Shown one piece after another: positions 31,684 through 42,887 of a stretch of DNA of 64,000 bases. The DNA comes from Laburnicola sp. R22_1. Lineage: Eukaryota > Ascomycota > Dothideomycetes > Pleosporales > Didymosphaeriaceae. The DNA lies in contig JACONQ010000021.1 of assembly GCA_014281115.1 (NCBI GenBank), positions 744,001 through 808,000 of the forward strand, given 5' to 3'. The notes under the pieces were generated by a model. The model saw nothing but the letters and a program-made list of their open reading frames with translations. It searched no databases and was not told where the DNA came from. The translations under genes were made by a program, and so were the position numbers. Every line of letters starts with the position of its first letter. Within the stretch, counting starts at the first letter, position 1.

Positions 31684-33554
31684 ATATACTTTGCACTCGA
31701 GTTAAACACTCTATTAAGTTAAACACTTTGCTAAGACCCCACTAAGGTCTATACTATTTATAATAGTATAGAGTTAATATAAACTATTTTTAATAGTCTA
31801 AATAGGCTAAACTATTTAGAATCTACTTCTATAAGCTGTCTATAGGTTTTTTTATTGTGCCTAGGCTTGCCGCAGCGTCCACAGCACTGTTAAGCGGATT
31901 CGCCTCTATTAGTGCGCACCTTCTTCTTTGCCTTCTTACTATTACTACGCACCCTAAAGTCCTTTAGAGTAGCTAGTCGCTGGCCCTCTTTAATTATAAG
32001 GACTCCTTCTTACTACAATCGCTTTCTTTTATATAATTTATATTGTGTGGCAGCCTTATTAGCAGCTTAAAGTTTGGCGTTGCGTTTAGTTATTAATACT
32101 AAAGAATGCCCTATTATCTTAGCGCCTTTAACGAGCTTTTCCATCGCCTTAACTATATAAGTTAGGGAACTATCCACATGCCTTTAAATCCTCTACTTAA
32201 CTAGCCTTAATTGCAATCTAAGTTCTATACTATTTCGCAAAGTTTATAACTTTTATATACTATCGCGAATAGTATAAAGTGGAGGCGTACGCAGGCGGAT
32301 GTTAAATTGCGATATTATAGCTTCTAGGTTGTGGGGCACTAGGCTAGCACCTTAAAAGCCTTCTTTAATATTACTTTTAGTAAATAAAGCCTTAAAAGCA
32401 GTAATAAAGCAAGGCAGAAACTCGATTTTAGTAATGTGCGTGATGTGGTTACGTATTAAATCCTTAGCTTAGCGCCCATAGGCCTTTTTTAAAGGCGCAA
32501 AACAGCCCATATTAAGTGGCTGTAAGAGATGCGACAAATGCGAGGGCATATAGAGAGTAACAATATTACTCTTCTTATAATACTATTTGAATTTAAATAA
32601 GTTATAACTCTTATAGCTATTAAAAATAAGCAAATATATTATGCTAATAATATGCCTCTTTGTATACTTATTAAAGTGCTTTAGCTACTATATACTAAGC
32701 TTATTTGTTGTCTAGCCGTTCTTAGAGACTATAATAACCTAATTATAAGGTAGATTCTTCGCCTTATACTAGGCAGAGAGGTGGTGCTTGCCCCCAAAGA
32801 TAATAAAGGGTGGAATCCACCACCCTGTCGTATTAATGCCTTAGATGACTGTTGTCCACTCCCTATTACCCTACTACACCTACTTTGGCCGTCCTCGACG
32901 CTTAGAGCCTATAACTACTACTCTAGTTAATATTATGCCTATTATAAAGCCTACTTTATTAAAATTATAGGTGTCCTTATCTAGAATACTATGTTTGGCC
33001 TTTATATTCTCTATAAGCCAGAACTAGTCTTATATTACCTTAGGATTCTCCTAAAGAGCTTTCTTACAGTTGTACTTTCAATTAAACTTGACTTTAAGCT
33101 CTGGCTAGCGCTTAACAAAGCCATAAGGCCACCTCTAGCTAACTAGCTTATAGTGGCGTGCAGCTAGTAAAGAATCAGCCATATTTTTTATAGTATTAAG
33201 CCAAGGCGAAAATCCTCGCGCGTCTAGGTCGAGTATATGCTCCACAATCGCCTGCTCCTCTCTTATAGTAAGTCTTATTTTATTAGGTACGTAGTTGCGT
33301 CTAAATATCTTTCTAGCGCGTTAGTTGCTAAGTGTACTTTAAGAGACATTATAGATAGCTATAGCGCGTCGCTAAAAGAGTGTCGCGTCTTATTTAATAG
33401 CCTAAATTGCAAGCTATATACGCGCTTCTTTTAACGCTAGTAGTTTATTATGTGGTTAAGGCATCGCGTTATACTATTGCTAATAGTACGTTTTGGTAGA
33501 GTCTTAGCAAAGTGTCTAACTTAATAGAGTGTCTAACTCGAGTGCAAAGTACGT
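31684..33554 (-). mobile_element. F, pogo-type DNA transposon inserted in the Gypsy-1 leader
   Basis: TA at 31682-31683 and 33555-33556. Left end ATATACTTTGCACTCGAG (RIP form of ACGTACTTTG...), right end inverted ACGTACTTTGCACTCGAG. Length 1871 bp, identical to H and to reassembled G. The inner TIR motif repeats with a 17-bp period. Confidence 0.9.
31800..33464 (-). pseudogene. Degenerate transposase of F
   Basis: Minus-strand copy of the H transposase, collinear without visible indels but with many more stops. The start ATG remains at 33464-33462. The first catalytic Asp is changed (YNFNKVG near 32955), and the second as well (LIFNSYK near 32605). The plus-strand ORF 33237-33434 is a shadow. 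Confidence 0.78.
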
Positions 33555-33556
33555 TA

Positions 33557-33904
33557 TAAGAAATATAGAAATAAGAATAAAAATAAAAAGTAGTTAGAAC
33601 TAAGCGCTAAAAGACGCTTAGAACTAAAATTATACTACGAGAAGCAGATAGTAAGTAATTACAAATTAAGTCTAGACCTATAAGACTAATCTAGAGTTAA
33701 ATAAACTAAGGCCCAGACTAAGAAAAGAACTAAAGCTAGACACTGCATCACCTCTAGAACCCAAAACTAAGGCGAAATTAGAGAAAAGCTAAAAGATAAT
33801 AATAAGTACAGGTGCGCGAAGATAGAAACAAGAGAAAAAAAACCAAAACACTAACTTTAACTACACAAGAAACTAACTAGATAACTAGTAATAATAATAT
33901 CCAC
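33557..33904 (+). other. Gypsy-1 leader between F and G
   Basis: It is collinear with Gypsy-2 at about 61000-61340 in inverted orientation (for example AGACGCTTAGAACTAAA). No gene. It ends at the TA where G inserted. Confidence 0.7.
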
Positions 33905-33996
33905 TAACGTACTTTGCACTCGAGTCGGACACTCTATTAAGTCGGACACTTTGCTAAGACCCTACCAAAACGTACTATTAGCAATAGTATAACGCG

Positions 33997-35640
33997 ATAC
34001 CTTAACCACATAATAAACTACTAGCGTTAAAAGAAGCGCGTATACAGCTTGCGATCTAGGCTATTAAATAAGACGCGACACTCTTTTAGCAACGCGCTAT
34101 AGCTATCTACAACATCTCTTAAAGTACACTTAGCGACTAACGCGCTAGAAAGACGTTTAGACGCGACTGCGCACCTAATAAAATAAGACTTATTATAAGA
34201 GAGGAGCAGGCGATTGTGGAGCATATACTCGATCTAGACGCGCGAGGATTTCCGCCTCGGCTCGATGCTATAAAAGATATGGCTAATTCTTTACTAGCTG
34301 CACGCCACTATAAGCTAGTTGGCTAGAGGTGGCCTTATAACTTTGTTAAGCGCCAGCTAGAGCTTAAAGTCAAGTTTAATTGAAAGTACAACTACAAGAG
34401 AGCTCTCTAGGAGAATCCTAAGGTGATATAAGACTAGTTTCGGCTTATGGAGAATATAAAGGCCAAACATAGTATTCTAGACAAGGATACCTACAATTTT
34501 AATAAAGCAGGCTTTATAATAGGCATAATATTAACTAGAGTAGTAGTTATAGGCTCTAAGTGTTAAGGACGGCCAAAGTAGGTATAGTAGGGCAATAGGG
34601 AGTAGACAATAGTTATTCAAGGCATTAATGCGACGGGGTAGTGGATCCCACCCTTTATTATCTTTAGGGGCAAGCACTACCTCTCTGCCTAGTATAAGGA
34701 GAAGAATCTACCTTATAATTAGGTTATTGTAGTCTCTAAGAACGGCTAAATAACAAATAAGCTTAGTCTATAGTGGCTAAAGCACTTTAATAAGCATACA
34801 AAGAGGCGTGTTATTAGCACAACATATTTGCTTATTCTTAATAGCTATAAGAGTTACAACTTATTCGAATTTAAACAGTATTATAAGAAGAGTAATATTA
34901 TTACTCTCTGTATGCCCTCGCATTTGTCGCACCTCTTGCAGCCACTTAATATAGGCTATTTCGCGCCTTTAAAAAAGGCGTATGGGCGCTAAGCTAAGGA
35001 TTTAATGCGCAACCACATCACGCACATCACTAAAATTAAGTTCCTGCCTTACTTTATTGCTGCTTTTAAGGCTTTGTTTACTAAAAGTAATATTAAAGGA
35101 GGCTTTTAAGGTGCTGGCCTAGTGCCCCACAACCTAGAAGCTGTGATATTGCAGCTTGACGTTCGCCTGCGTACGCCTCCACTTTGTACTATTCGTAATA
35201 GTATATAGGAGTCGCAAACTCCGTAAAATAGTATAGAACTTGGGTCGCAATTAACGCTGGTTAAGCAGAGGATTCAAAGGCATGTGGATAGTTCCCTAAC
35301 TTATATGGTTAAGGCGATGGAAAAGCTTATTAAAGGCGCTAAGATAATAGGGCATTCTTTAGTATTAATAACTAAACACAACGCCAAACTTTAAGCTACT
35401 AATAAGGCCGCCACACGACGTAAATTATATAAAAGAAAGCGATTGCAGCAAGAAGGAGTCCTTATAGTTAAAGAGGGCTAGCGACTGGCTACTCTAAAGG
35501 ACTTTAGGGTGCGTAGTAATAGTAAGAAGGCAAAGAAGAGGGTGCGCACTAATAGAGGCGAATCTGCTTAACAGCGCTGTGGACGCTGCGGCAAGCCTAG
35601 GCATAATAAAAAAACCTATAGATAGCTTATAGAAGTAGAT
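33997..35640 (+). pseudogene. Degenerate transposase of G
   Basis: Plus-strand relic of the H transposase. The start ATG has become ATA at 33997-33999. The psq HTH lies near 34070-34160 and the CENP-B part near 34200-34400. Catalytic blocks read YNFNKAGF near 34495, LILNSYKSY near 34835, and LQPLNIG near 34940, with Asp-to-Asn at all three. The C-terminal zinc knuckle remnant is near 35575 (RCGRCGKPRHNKK). The minus-strand ORF 34027-34224 is a shadow. Confidence 0.8.
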
Positions 35641-35667
35641 TCTAAATAGTTTAGCCTATTTAGACTA

Positions 35668-37538
35668 ACGTACTTTGCACTCGAGTCGGACACTCCATCG
35701 AGTCGGACACTTTGCCAAGACCCCACCAAGTTCTGTACTATTCACGATAGTATAGAGTCAACATGAACTATTTTCAATAGTCTAAATAGGCTAAACTATT
35801 CAGAATCTACTTCTATAAGCTGCCTATAGGTTTTTTTATTGTGCCTAGGCTTGCCGCAGCGTCCACAGCGCCGTTAAGCGGATTCGCCTCCATTAGTGCG
35901 CACCATCTTCTTTGCCTTCTTGCCATCACTACGCACCCCAAAGTCCTTTAGAGTAGCCAGTCGCTGGCCCTCTTCAACTGTAAGGACTCCTTCTTGCTGC
36001 AATCGCTTTCTTTTATATGATTTACGTCGTGTGGCGGCCTTATTGGCAGCTTGAAGTTTGGCGTTGCGTTTGGTCATTAACACCAAAGAATGCCCCATTA
36101 GCTTGGCGCCTTTAACGAGCTTTTCCACCGCCTCAACCATATAAGTTGGGGAACTATCCACATGCCTTTAAATCCTCTGCTTAACTAGCGTTGATTGCGA
36201 CCCAAGTTCTGTACTATTTCGCGGAGTTTGCGACTCCTATGTACTATCGCGAATAGTACAAAGTGGAGGCGTACGCAGGCGGACGTCAAGCTGCGATATC
36301 ACAGCTTCTAGGTTGTGGGGCACTAGGCCAGCACCTCGAAAGCCTCCTTTGATATTACTTTCAGTAAACGAAGCCTTAAAAGCAGCAATAAAGCAAGGCA
36401 GGAACTCGATTTTAGTGATGTGCGTGATGTGGTTGCGCATCAAATCCTCAGCTTGGCGCCCATACGCCTTTTTTAAAGGCGCGAAACAGCCCACATCAAG
36501 TGGCTGCAAGAGGTGCGACGAATGCGAGGGCATACAGAGAGTAACAATATTGCTCTTCTTGCAGTAATCCTGGAATTCGAGCGAGTTGTGACTTTCGTGG
36601 CCATTAATAATGAGCAAACATGCTCCACTAGTAGTACGCCTCTTTGTATGCTCATTAAAGTGCTTCAGCCATTGCAGACCAAGCTTATTTGTTGTCTAGC
36701 CGTTCTCAGAGACTGCAATAACCCAATTATGAGGTAGATCCTTCTCCTTATACCAGGCGGAGAGGTGGTGCTTGCCCCTAAAGATAATGAAGGGTGGGAT
36801 CCACCAACCCATCGCGTTGATGCCTTAGATAACTGTTATCCACTCCCTATTGCCCTGCTGCACCTGCTTTGGCCGTCCTCGACACTCAGAGCCTGTAACT
36901 ACTGCTCCAGTCGATATCATGCCCATTATAAAGCCTGCTTCATCAAAATTGTAGGTGTCCTTGTCTAAGATACCATGTTTGGCCTTCATGTTCTCCACAA
37001 GCTGGAACCAGTCTTGTATCACCTCAGGATCCTCCTAGAGAGCTCTCTTGTAGTCGTACTTTCGATTGAACTGGACTTTAAGCTCTAGCTGGCGCTTAAC
37101 AAAGTCATAAGGCCACCTCTAGCCAACTGGCTCGTAGTGGCGTGCAGCCAGTAAAGAATCAGCCATATCTTTTATAGCATCAAGCCGAGGCGGAAATCCT
37201 CGCGCGTCTAGGTCGAGTATATGCTCCACAATCGCCTGCTCCTCTCTTATAGTAAGTCTCATTTTGTTGGGTGCGCAGTCGCGTCTAAACGTCTTTCTAG
37301 CGCGTCGGTCGCTAAGTGTACTTCGAGAGACGTTGTAGATAGCTGCAGCGCGTCACTAAGAGAGTGTCGCGTCTTGTTCAATAGCCTGGATTGCAAGCTG
37401 TATACGCGCTTCTTTTAACGCCAGTGGTTTGTTGTGTGGTTAAGGCATCGCGTTATACTATTGCTGATAGTACGTTTTGGTGGGGTCTTGGCAAAGTGTC
37501 CGACTCGATGGAGTGTCCGACTCGAGTGCAAAGTACGT
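35668..37538 (-). mobile_element. H, lightly mutated pogo-type transposon nested in G
   Basis: TA at 35666-35667 and 37539-37540, both ends ACGTACTTTGCACTCGAGTC. CGAGTCGGACAC occurs twice, 17 bp apart, in each TIR. Its composition is balanced compared with G and F, so it is the youngest or least RIP-affected copy of the family. Confidence 0.92.
35806..37448 (-). pseudogene. Pogo-type DDE transposase of H with C-terminal zinc knuckle
   Basis: The start ATG is at 37448-37446, the stop at 35806-35808. Domains: psq HTH (around AAAIYNVSRSTLSDRRA), CENP-B HTH with RGFPPRLDAIKDMADSLLAA, and DDE core with TYNFDEAGFIMG near 36945 (first Asp retained), LLIINGHESH near 36608 (second Asp now Asn) and LLQPLDVG near 36505 (third retained). 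The C-terminus holds CGRCGKPRHNKKTY, a CCHC knuckle whose last Cys is Tyr. About eight stops interrupt it, each at a position that reads Gln or Trp in relatives. The long open blocks are 36237-36617, 35874-36161 and 36825-37022. Confidence 0.85.
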
Positions 37539-37702
37539 TATCGAAAATAGTTTATATTAACTCTATACTATCGTAAATAGTATAGAACTTAGTGGGGTCT
37601 TGGCAAAGTATCTAACTTAATAGAGTGTCCGACTCGAGTGCAAAGTATATTACTAAAAGACTAAGCAACTATTAGCAATCCTAATTAGAGAGTCTAGATT
37701 AT

Positions 37703-37937
37703 TATTAGATAGATGGTTACTATATATTCTAGTGATAATCTCTTTGTAAAATACACTAAGAAGGCTGGCGCACTACTATTTTATATTGCCCCTATACTAT
37801 TCTAGATAGTATAAGGGCCTTAGCATAGATAGAAACTTCTCGTAATAGCTAGGCTTCTCCATTACAATTAATTATCACAGTTATTAATTCTTATTAATAT
37901 ATTATCTCAAAGTGACAGAACACTATTAAATCTAACA
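37703..37937 (+). repeat. Copia-2 5' LTR
   Basis: Begins TATTAGATAGATGG (RIP form of TGTTAGATAGACAG) and ends AAATCTAACA. It differs from the 3' LTR by transitions only as far as read. Confidence 0.9.
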
Positions 37938-38199
37938 ATTAAGAGTCTCACTACCTTAATTAACCCTAAGAAAAGATAATATCGCTGTTAACGCTCCGCG
38001 ACTTAACAATCGTGTTGACTAATTACACTAACTATACACTATGGCTGTAGTAGCTAAAAGCGCGATGCGAGCTAATAGATATATGGCCCATTATTAATCC
38101 AGACAGAGCCAAACTCCCACGCGAAAAGCTGACACCGCTGTCGTCGCTAGAAATAGCGAGTTACCAGCCAATTATCCGCGTAAACGACAATAATTAATA

Positions 38200-41100
38200 A
38201 AACCCTCTAATACGCCTATTAGAGCTATTAAACTTAGGCCTTAAGGCATATAAGGAGGATATTAAGTTCTATAAGATATAGCTTAAGAACTATAAGATTA
38301 AGAACAAAGAATACTAAGAAGAGAAAATAAGTCTTAAGAAAGTAGTTATCTATATCTAATCTACTATATCGCAACACCTGCAACGTAACTGCTATAAGCC
38401 TAGAGAGCAGATTCGAAAATGGATCAAATCTCTAACGCAGACAGTAGGCGTTAATAAGGAAGACAAGCGGGATAGGGCGAGAGCACGATACCTATAGGCT
38501 ATTAAGCCAATAAGATAACTCTTAAACTAGGATACCTGGCTAACTAAGTATAATTAGGCAGCTACAGAAGTAGAGACGAACAATATCGCTAAAGTACAAT
38601 TAATTTATAATACTATAAAGAACTTTCTAACTGTAATTATAAAGGCTACCCCTACCTAGGGCGTGTCCTTTTAAGAAACTAGACGTTAAGACGTAGATAT
38701 AATAAAGAAGGAGATAATAAAACGCTTCTAAGAATATATAGTAATACTCTATCTAATTAAGGGCAAATAGTATAGGGGCGCCTTTGCTACTAGTAAGCCA
38801 TCTCTCGCTACTAGTAGTGTATCCACCCTAGGCACTAATAGGGACGCCTCTTACACTGCTAAAGACGCGCTATCTTTTATAAATAACTAACGTGGACAGG
38901 GGAGACCTTAATAAAAACAATTCTTTGGTTAAAGTACTATATCTAAGTAGTCCTTAATAGAGGATATAATAGCAGTTGAAGACAGAAAATGCCCTACTTA
39001 TAGACAAAGGCATAGTCTAAAAGACTGCTTCTACGCATACCTAAATTATGCACTAGAGTAATTTAGGCCACGACCTGGCTTTATAGACATAGTATAATAC
39101 AGAATTTAAAATAATTTAGATCTATAAGAGGAGATAAGAAAGGTAAAAAGACTAAGGTCTTAAACACCTAGAATTAAACTATCGCATACTCCTACTCCAA
39201 CCTAAATTACTAAGGTTACTAACAATAAATAACTAGATAGTAGACAAATTACTATCCTCTTAGCGAGCTTTAATGCTATCGCATCTTCCTACTACTTAGA
39301 CCTAAATACCTATCCACTACGTTACTCCGCGATCCTTAATTCTAGCACAACATGCCACATCTTTAACAATATTAATCGTTTTGTTATAATGCAACCACCG
39401 TCGCTAGGAGACTTTATATGGGCGGGATTATTATAAGTTTAGATAAGGGGATATAGAAGTGTCTATCTACACGTTAAGAGCGTATATAGAAATAGGGTAC
39501 TAAGGCTAGATAATATTACCTACTGCCCTAATCTGCTATACAATCTTATATCCTTCTAATTACTCTGTAGGCAAGGCCTCTAGTAGGACACAAAGGCAGA
39601 TCTAACAACAATTAAGAGAAGGGACAATACAGTCCTAGCTAACCTTTAAGAACTCTATAGTTAATAGGTACTAGAATATATACCCGAACAAAATCGTACT
39701 ATACATAATAGTACGTATACCACACACAAAATTGCAACGCGCACCGCACAAGATGCGTAGAAGGCAGACGCTATTACATAGCATAAATAACTAGGCTACC
39801 CAGATTCTTAGGCACTAGAACACACTATGAATTACTATAAGGGGGTGCGCCTTAAAGGACTTACTATAGTCTAATATAACGCCTATAGTAGATTAAAGCT
39901 TAAGCGACAAATTAGATAACAATCTAGGCAAATTAACAACAGTCCTAGTAAGAGAGTTGCTATAGACTTTTACAATTATGAAGATTAGAGCTTTACTAGC
40001 GAGAAAAGCCAGATACTTATTACTAATTAATTCTTAGGCATAGCTTAGAATTTCTACTTTAAAGATAATTGACTAGCACAAACAATTATTAAGTTGCTAA
40101 AGGAATTTATACTATTTATAAAAGTACAATTTAATATAATAGTTAAGGTTATCGAATCTAATAATAAGATCTTTTTAGTTAAATAAGACGTTTATAGGTA
40201 GTGCGTTAGTAAAGGTATTATTATCGAGCCTTTAGCACCTAATACCTAAGCTTAAAATAGAGGAGCTGAACGCTTAGGGGGTGTAATTAAGGAGAAGGGT
40301 CGTGTAATGCAACTTAACGCCAATCTTCCTTTTAACCTATGGCTAGAAATTATACAAGCGGCTATATACCTATATAATTAAACTCTAAACTACGCTAACT
40401 AATAGTAATCACTACACAAAGTATTCTTTAACATCTAAAGGATATAGATTCTACCACTTAACAAAGTTATTAGTACACGCGATATTATCTTTAATAAAGA
40501 TAAGGTATTCTTAGGTAAAACAGAGGACCTATTAGACAACCTTATATATAGCACTACTAAAGAGATTGCTGCATAGACCTAATTAGTAGAGTTGCCACCT
40601 CTACTACCTAAGTAAGAAAACACTAAATCCTTCTATAAGAATAAGTTAATTACTAATACTCGCAATCGCGAGGATAAAGAAGAAGACCCGCTAGGGTATT
40701 ACTAAGGGAGGAAGATTAATTACACCTACCCAACACTACTAGTAACACCTTTGCCTATTGCATTACTTGTCTAATTAATGGCGAGCTTTGAATATAATCA
40801 ACACAACTAGTTACCTATTAGAGTACCATAGCCAGATTAACGCGCTGTGCTATAGGCAGCCGCTTTCCTAGCAGGTACACAAGTAGGAAGTAGAGGCAAG
40901 TATAAGGGGAAGCCGCTTAATAAAGCTTAATTTAATCGCATACTCGCAATAGAACAAAAACCCCACTAAAGTCAATTACTAGAATCTCTATCTAGCGGAA
41001 CATAGATAGACAATTACCCGCTATTTACTATATAGAAGGAGGCCAAGCAGGTATACCTATAAAGCTATAAGAAAATAAAGTCTTAGAGTGAGGTGTCTAT

Positions 41101-42640
41101 TACCCTAGTGCGATTACGCGGCCATTAAATCCTTAATTATATATAGGTGTATACTTATAAACTTAACAAACATTATTAATTTCAAAAGTGTAAGGCTAGG
41201 TTAGTAGTGCGCGAAGATTAACAACGCTACCTTACTACTTAAGACACCTATGCTGCAACCCTCGCAGGACGATTATTTCGCCTACTTATGTCTATGGCAG
41301 CTCGATACGACCTAGAGCTTAGCTAGTACGACGTCACTAACGCTTTCGTCCATGCGAATCTAGATAGAGAACTCTACATAAGGATGCCGCGAGGTTACAC
41401 ACGACCTGGCACTATCCTATAGTTATATAAGGTACTGTATAGTCTTTAAATCTTACCACTACTATGGCAGAGAGAATTTACTAGCGCTCTTAGGGATCTT
41501 AGTTTTACTATAGTTCCTTATAAGCCTTACTATATAATTAAAGACAGCATTATTATCTTCTTCTATATAAACAACCTTATCGTCGCCTACTCTAAAGATT
41601 AGAAACACGCTACTAACGCAGTAATAGAAAAGATAAGTATATAGTTCATTCTTACTAGTGGTAATAATCTTTAGTGGTTTCTAGGGATTGAAATTATTAG
41701 AGACCGTGCAAATAGACAACTCTAGCTGTCCTAGGCATCCTATATAGACAAGATTAGTTGCCTAATTAACTAACGCAACCTTAAACACAATACCCTAATG
41801 TCTATAGTTAAACTACTATCCCAAGAAGAACTCGCTATAAAGGCTAAGATTAATTAATACTAGCAAAAGATCGAATTAATCCTTTACACTATAGTAACCA
41901 CACACCCTAATATCGCATTCGTAAGCTCTCAATTATCGCGATTCCTATTAAATCCTAGCGAGGAGCATTACAACGCCGCCGACCGCGTACTGCTTTACCT
42001 ATCCTCCACCTAATTATTAGGGCTACGCTTTAGAGAAGCAGACACTTATAAGGTTGCTAGCAATGCCTTATTCGCCGACAATACCCTTAATAGAAAGAGC
42101 TTACAAGGATATATTATTAAGCTGTTTAGTAGTCTTGTTGCCTAGAAGGCAAGCAAGCAAGACACAGTTACCACCTTAACAACTAAAGCTAAGTTGCTAG
42201 CCCTTTTATAAGTTGCAAAAGAGGCACCCTTTACCTCTTAGTTAATTACTAAACTTAAGATTAAACTCTCCCTATTAACAATTACTATTAACTGCGATAA
42301 TTAACAAACTATTCGACTTGTTACTAAAGAAATCGCCAAGTTATAGACTAAGCTCAGGCACGTTAATATACATAATTATTAGCTTTAATAAGAAGTAACT
42401 TGTAGAGCTATTAAAATCCAATACTAATAATTAGAAAAAATAGCAGCAGATGGCATTATAAAGGCTCTGCCAGCTAGAAAATAGGCCAAGTTCGTAAATT
42501 AACTTAGACTTAAAGACGTTAAGGGTAGGATTACCGACCACGAGGTCGACCTGGACAAATTAGAACAAAGGATGAAAGCTTTTAGACTATAAGCAATAGT
42601 ACAGCTGCGAAGAATTAGGTCCAGCTTAGGATGGCTCTAA
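38200..42640 (+). pseudogene. Copia-2 gag-pol polyprotein remnant
   Basis: Domains are recognisable in copia order. The protease near 39335-39385 reads LNSSTTCHIF where D-S-G-A-T-x-H is expected (Asp to Asn). RT near 41310-41420 reads YDVTNAFVHANLDRELYI and MPRGYTRPG. The catalytic YVDD box has become YINN (ATAAACAAC near 41565). RNase H near 42050-42200 reads NALFADNTLNRKSLQGYI and KQDTVTTLTTKAKLLAL, with Asp-to-Asn and Glu-to-Lys changes. Stops are frequent. The element cannot encode its own enzymes. Confidence 0.82.
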
Positions 42641-42652
42641 GCTAAGGGGGTG

Positions 42653-42887
42653 TGTTAGATAGACAGTCACTGTGCATTCTAGTAATAATCTCTCTGTAAA
42701 ATACACTAAGGAGGCTGGCGCACTACTATTTTATATTGCCCCTATACTATCCTAGATAGTACAAGGGCCTTAGCATAGATAGAAACTTCTCGCGATAGCT
42801 AGGCTTCTCCATTACAATTAATTATTACAGTCATTAATTCTCATTAATATATTATCTCAAAGTGACAGAACACTATTAAATCTGATA
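42653..42887 (+). repeat. Copia-2 3' LTR
   Basis: Begins TGTTAGATAGACAGTCAC, ends AAATCTGATA. It is closer to the original sequence at its start than the 5' copy. Same length as the 5' LTR, 235 bp. Confidence 0.9.

Larger units (their letters stand above)
33907..37650 (+). mobile_element. G, pogo-type transposon of the F/H family, carrying H
   Basis: TA at 33905-33906 and 37651-37652. Ends ACGTACTTTGCACTCGAGTC and inverted ATATACTTTGCACTCGAGTC. The body is 33907-35667 plus 37541-37650, 1871 bp in total. H sits near its right end. G is oriented opposite to F and H. Confidence 0.9.
37703..42887 (+). mobile_element. Copia-2, complete Ty1/copia retrotransposon, RIP-killed
   Basis: Two 235-bp LTRs (37703-37937 and 42653-42887) are flanked by the perfect 5-bp duplication ATTAT (37698-37702 and 42888-42892). 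It lies within Gypsy-1 upstream of gag, and Gypsy-2 shows the uninterrupted target. Total length 5185 bp. A polypurine stretch CTAAGGGGG precedes the 3' LTR. Confidence 0.92.

Noticed and set aside
33237..33434. 65-residue ORF found three times (33237, 34027, 37221), apparently a conserved small protein
   Set aside because: It is the antisense of the N-terminal HTH region of the F, G and H transposases; conservation follows from the element, and the sense frames hold the family motifs.
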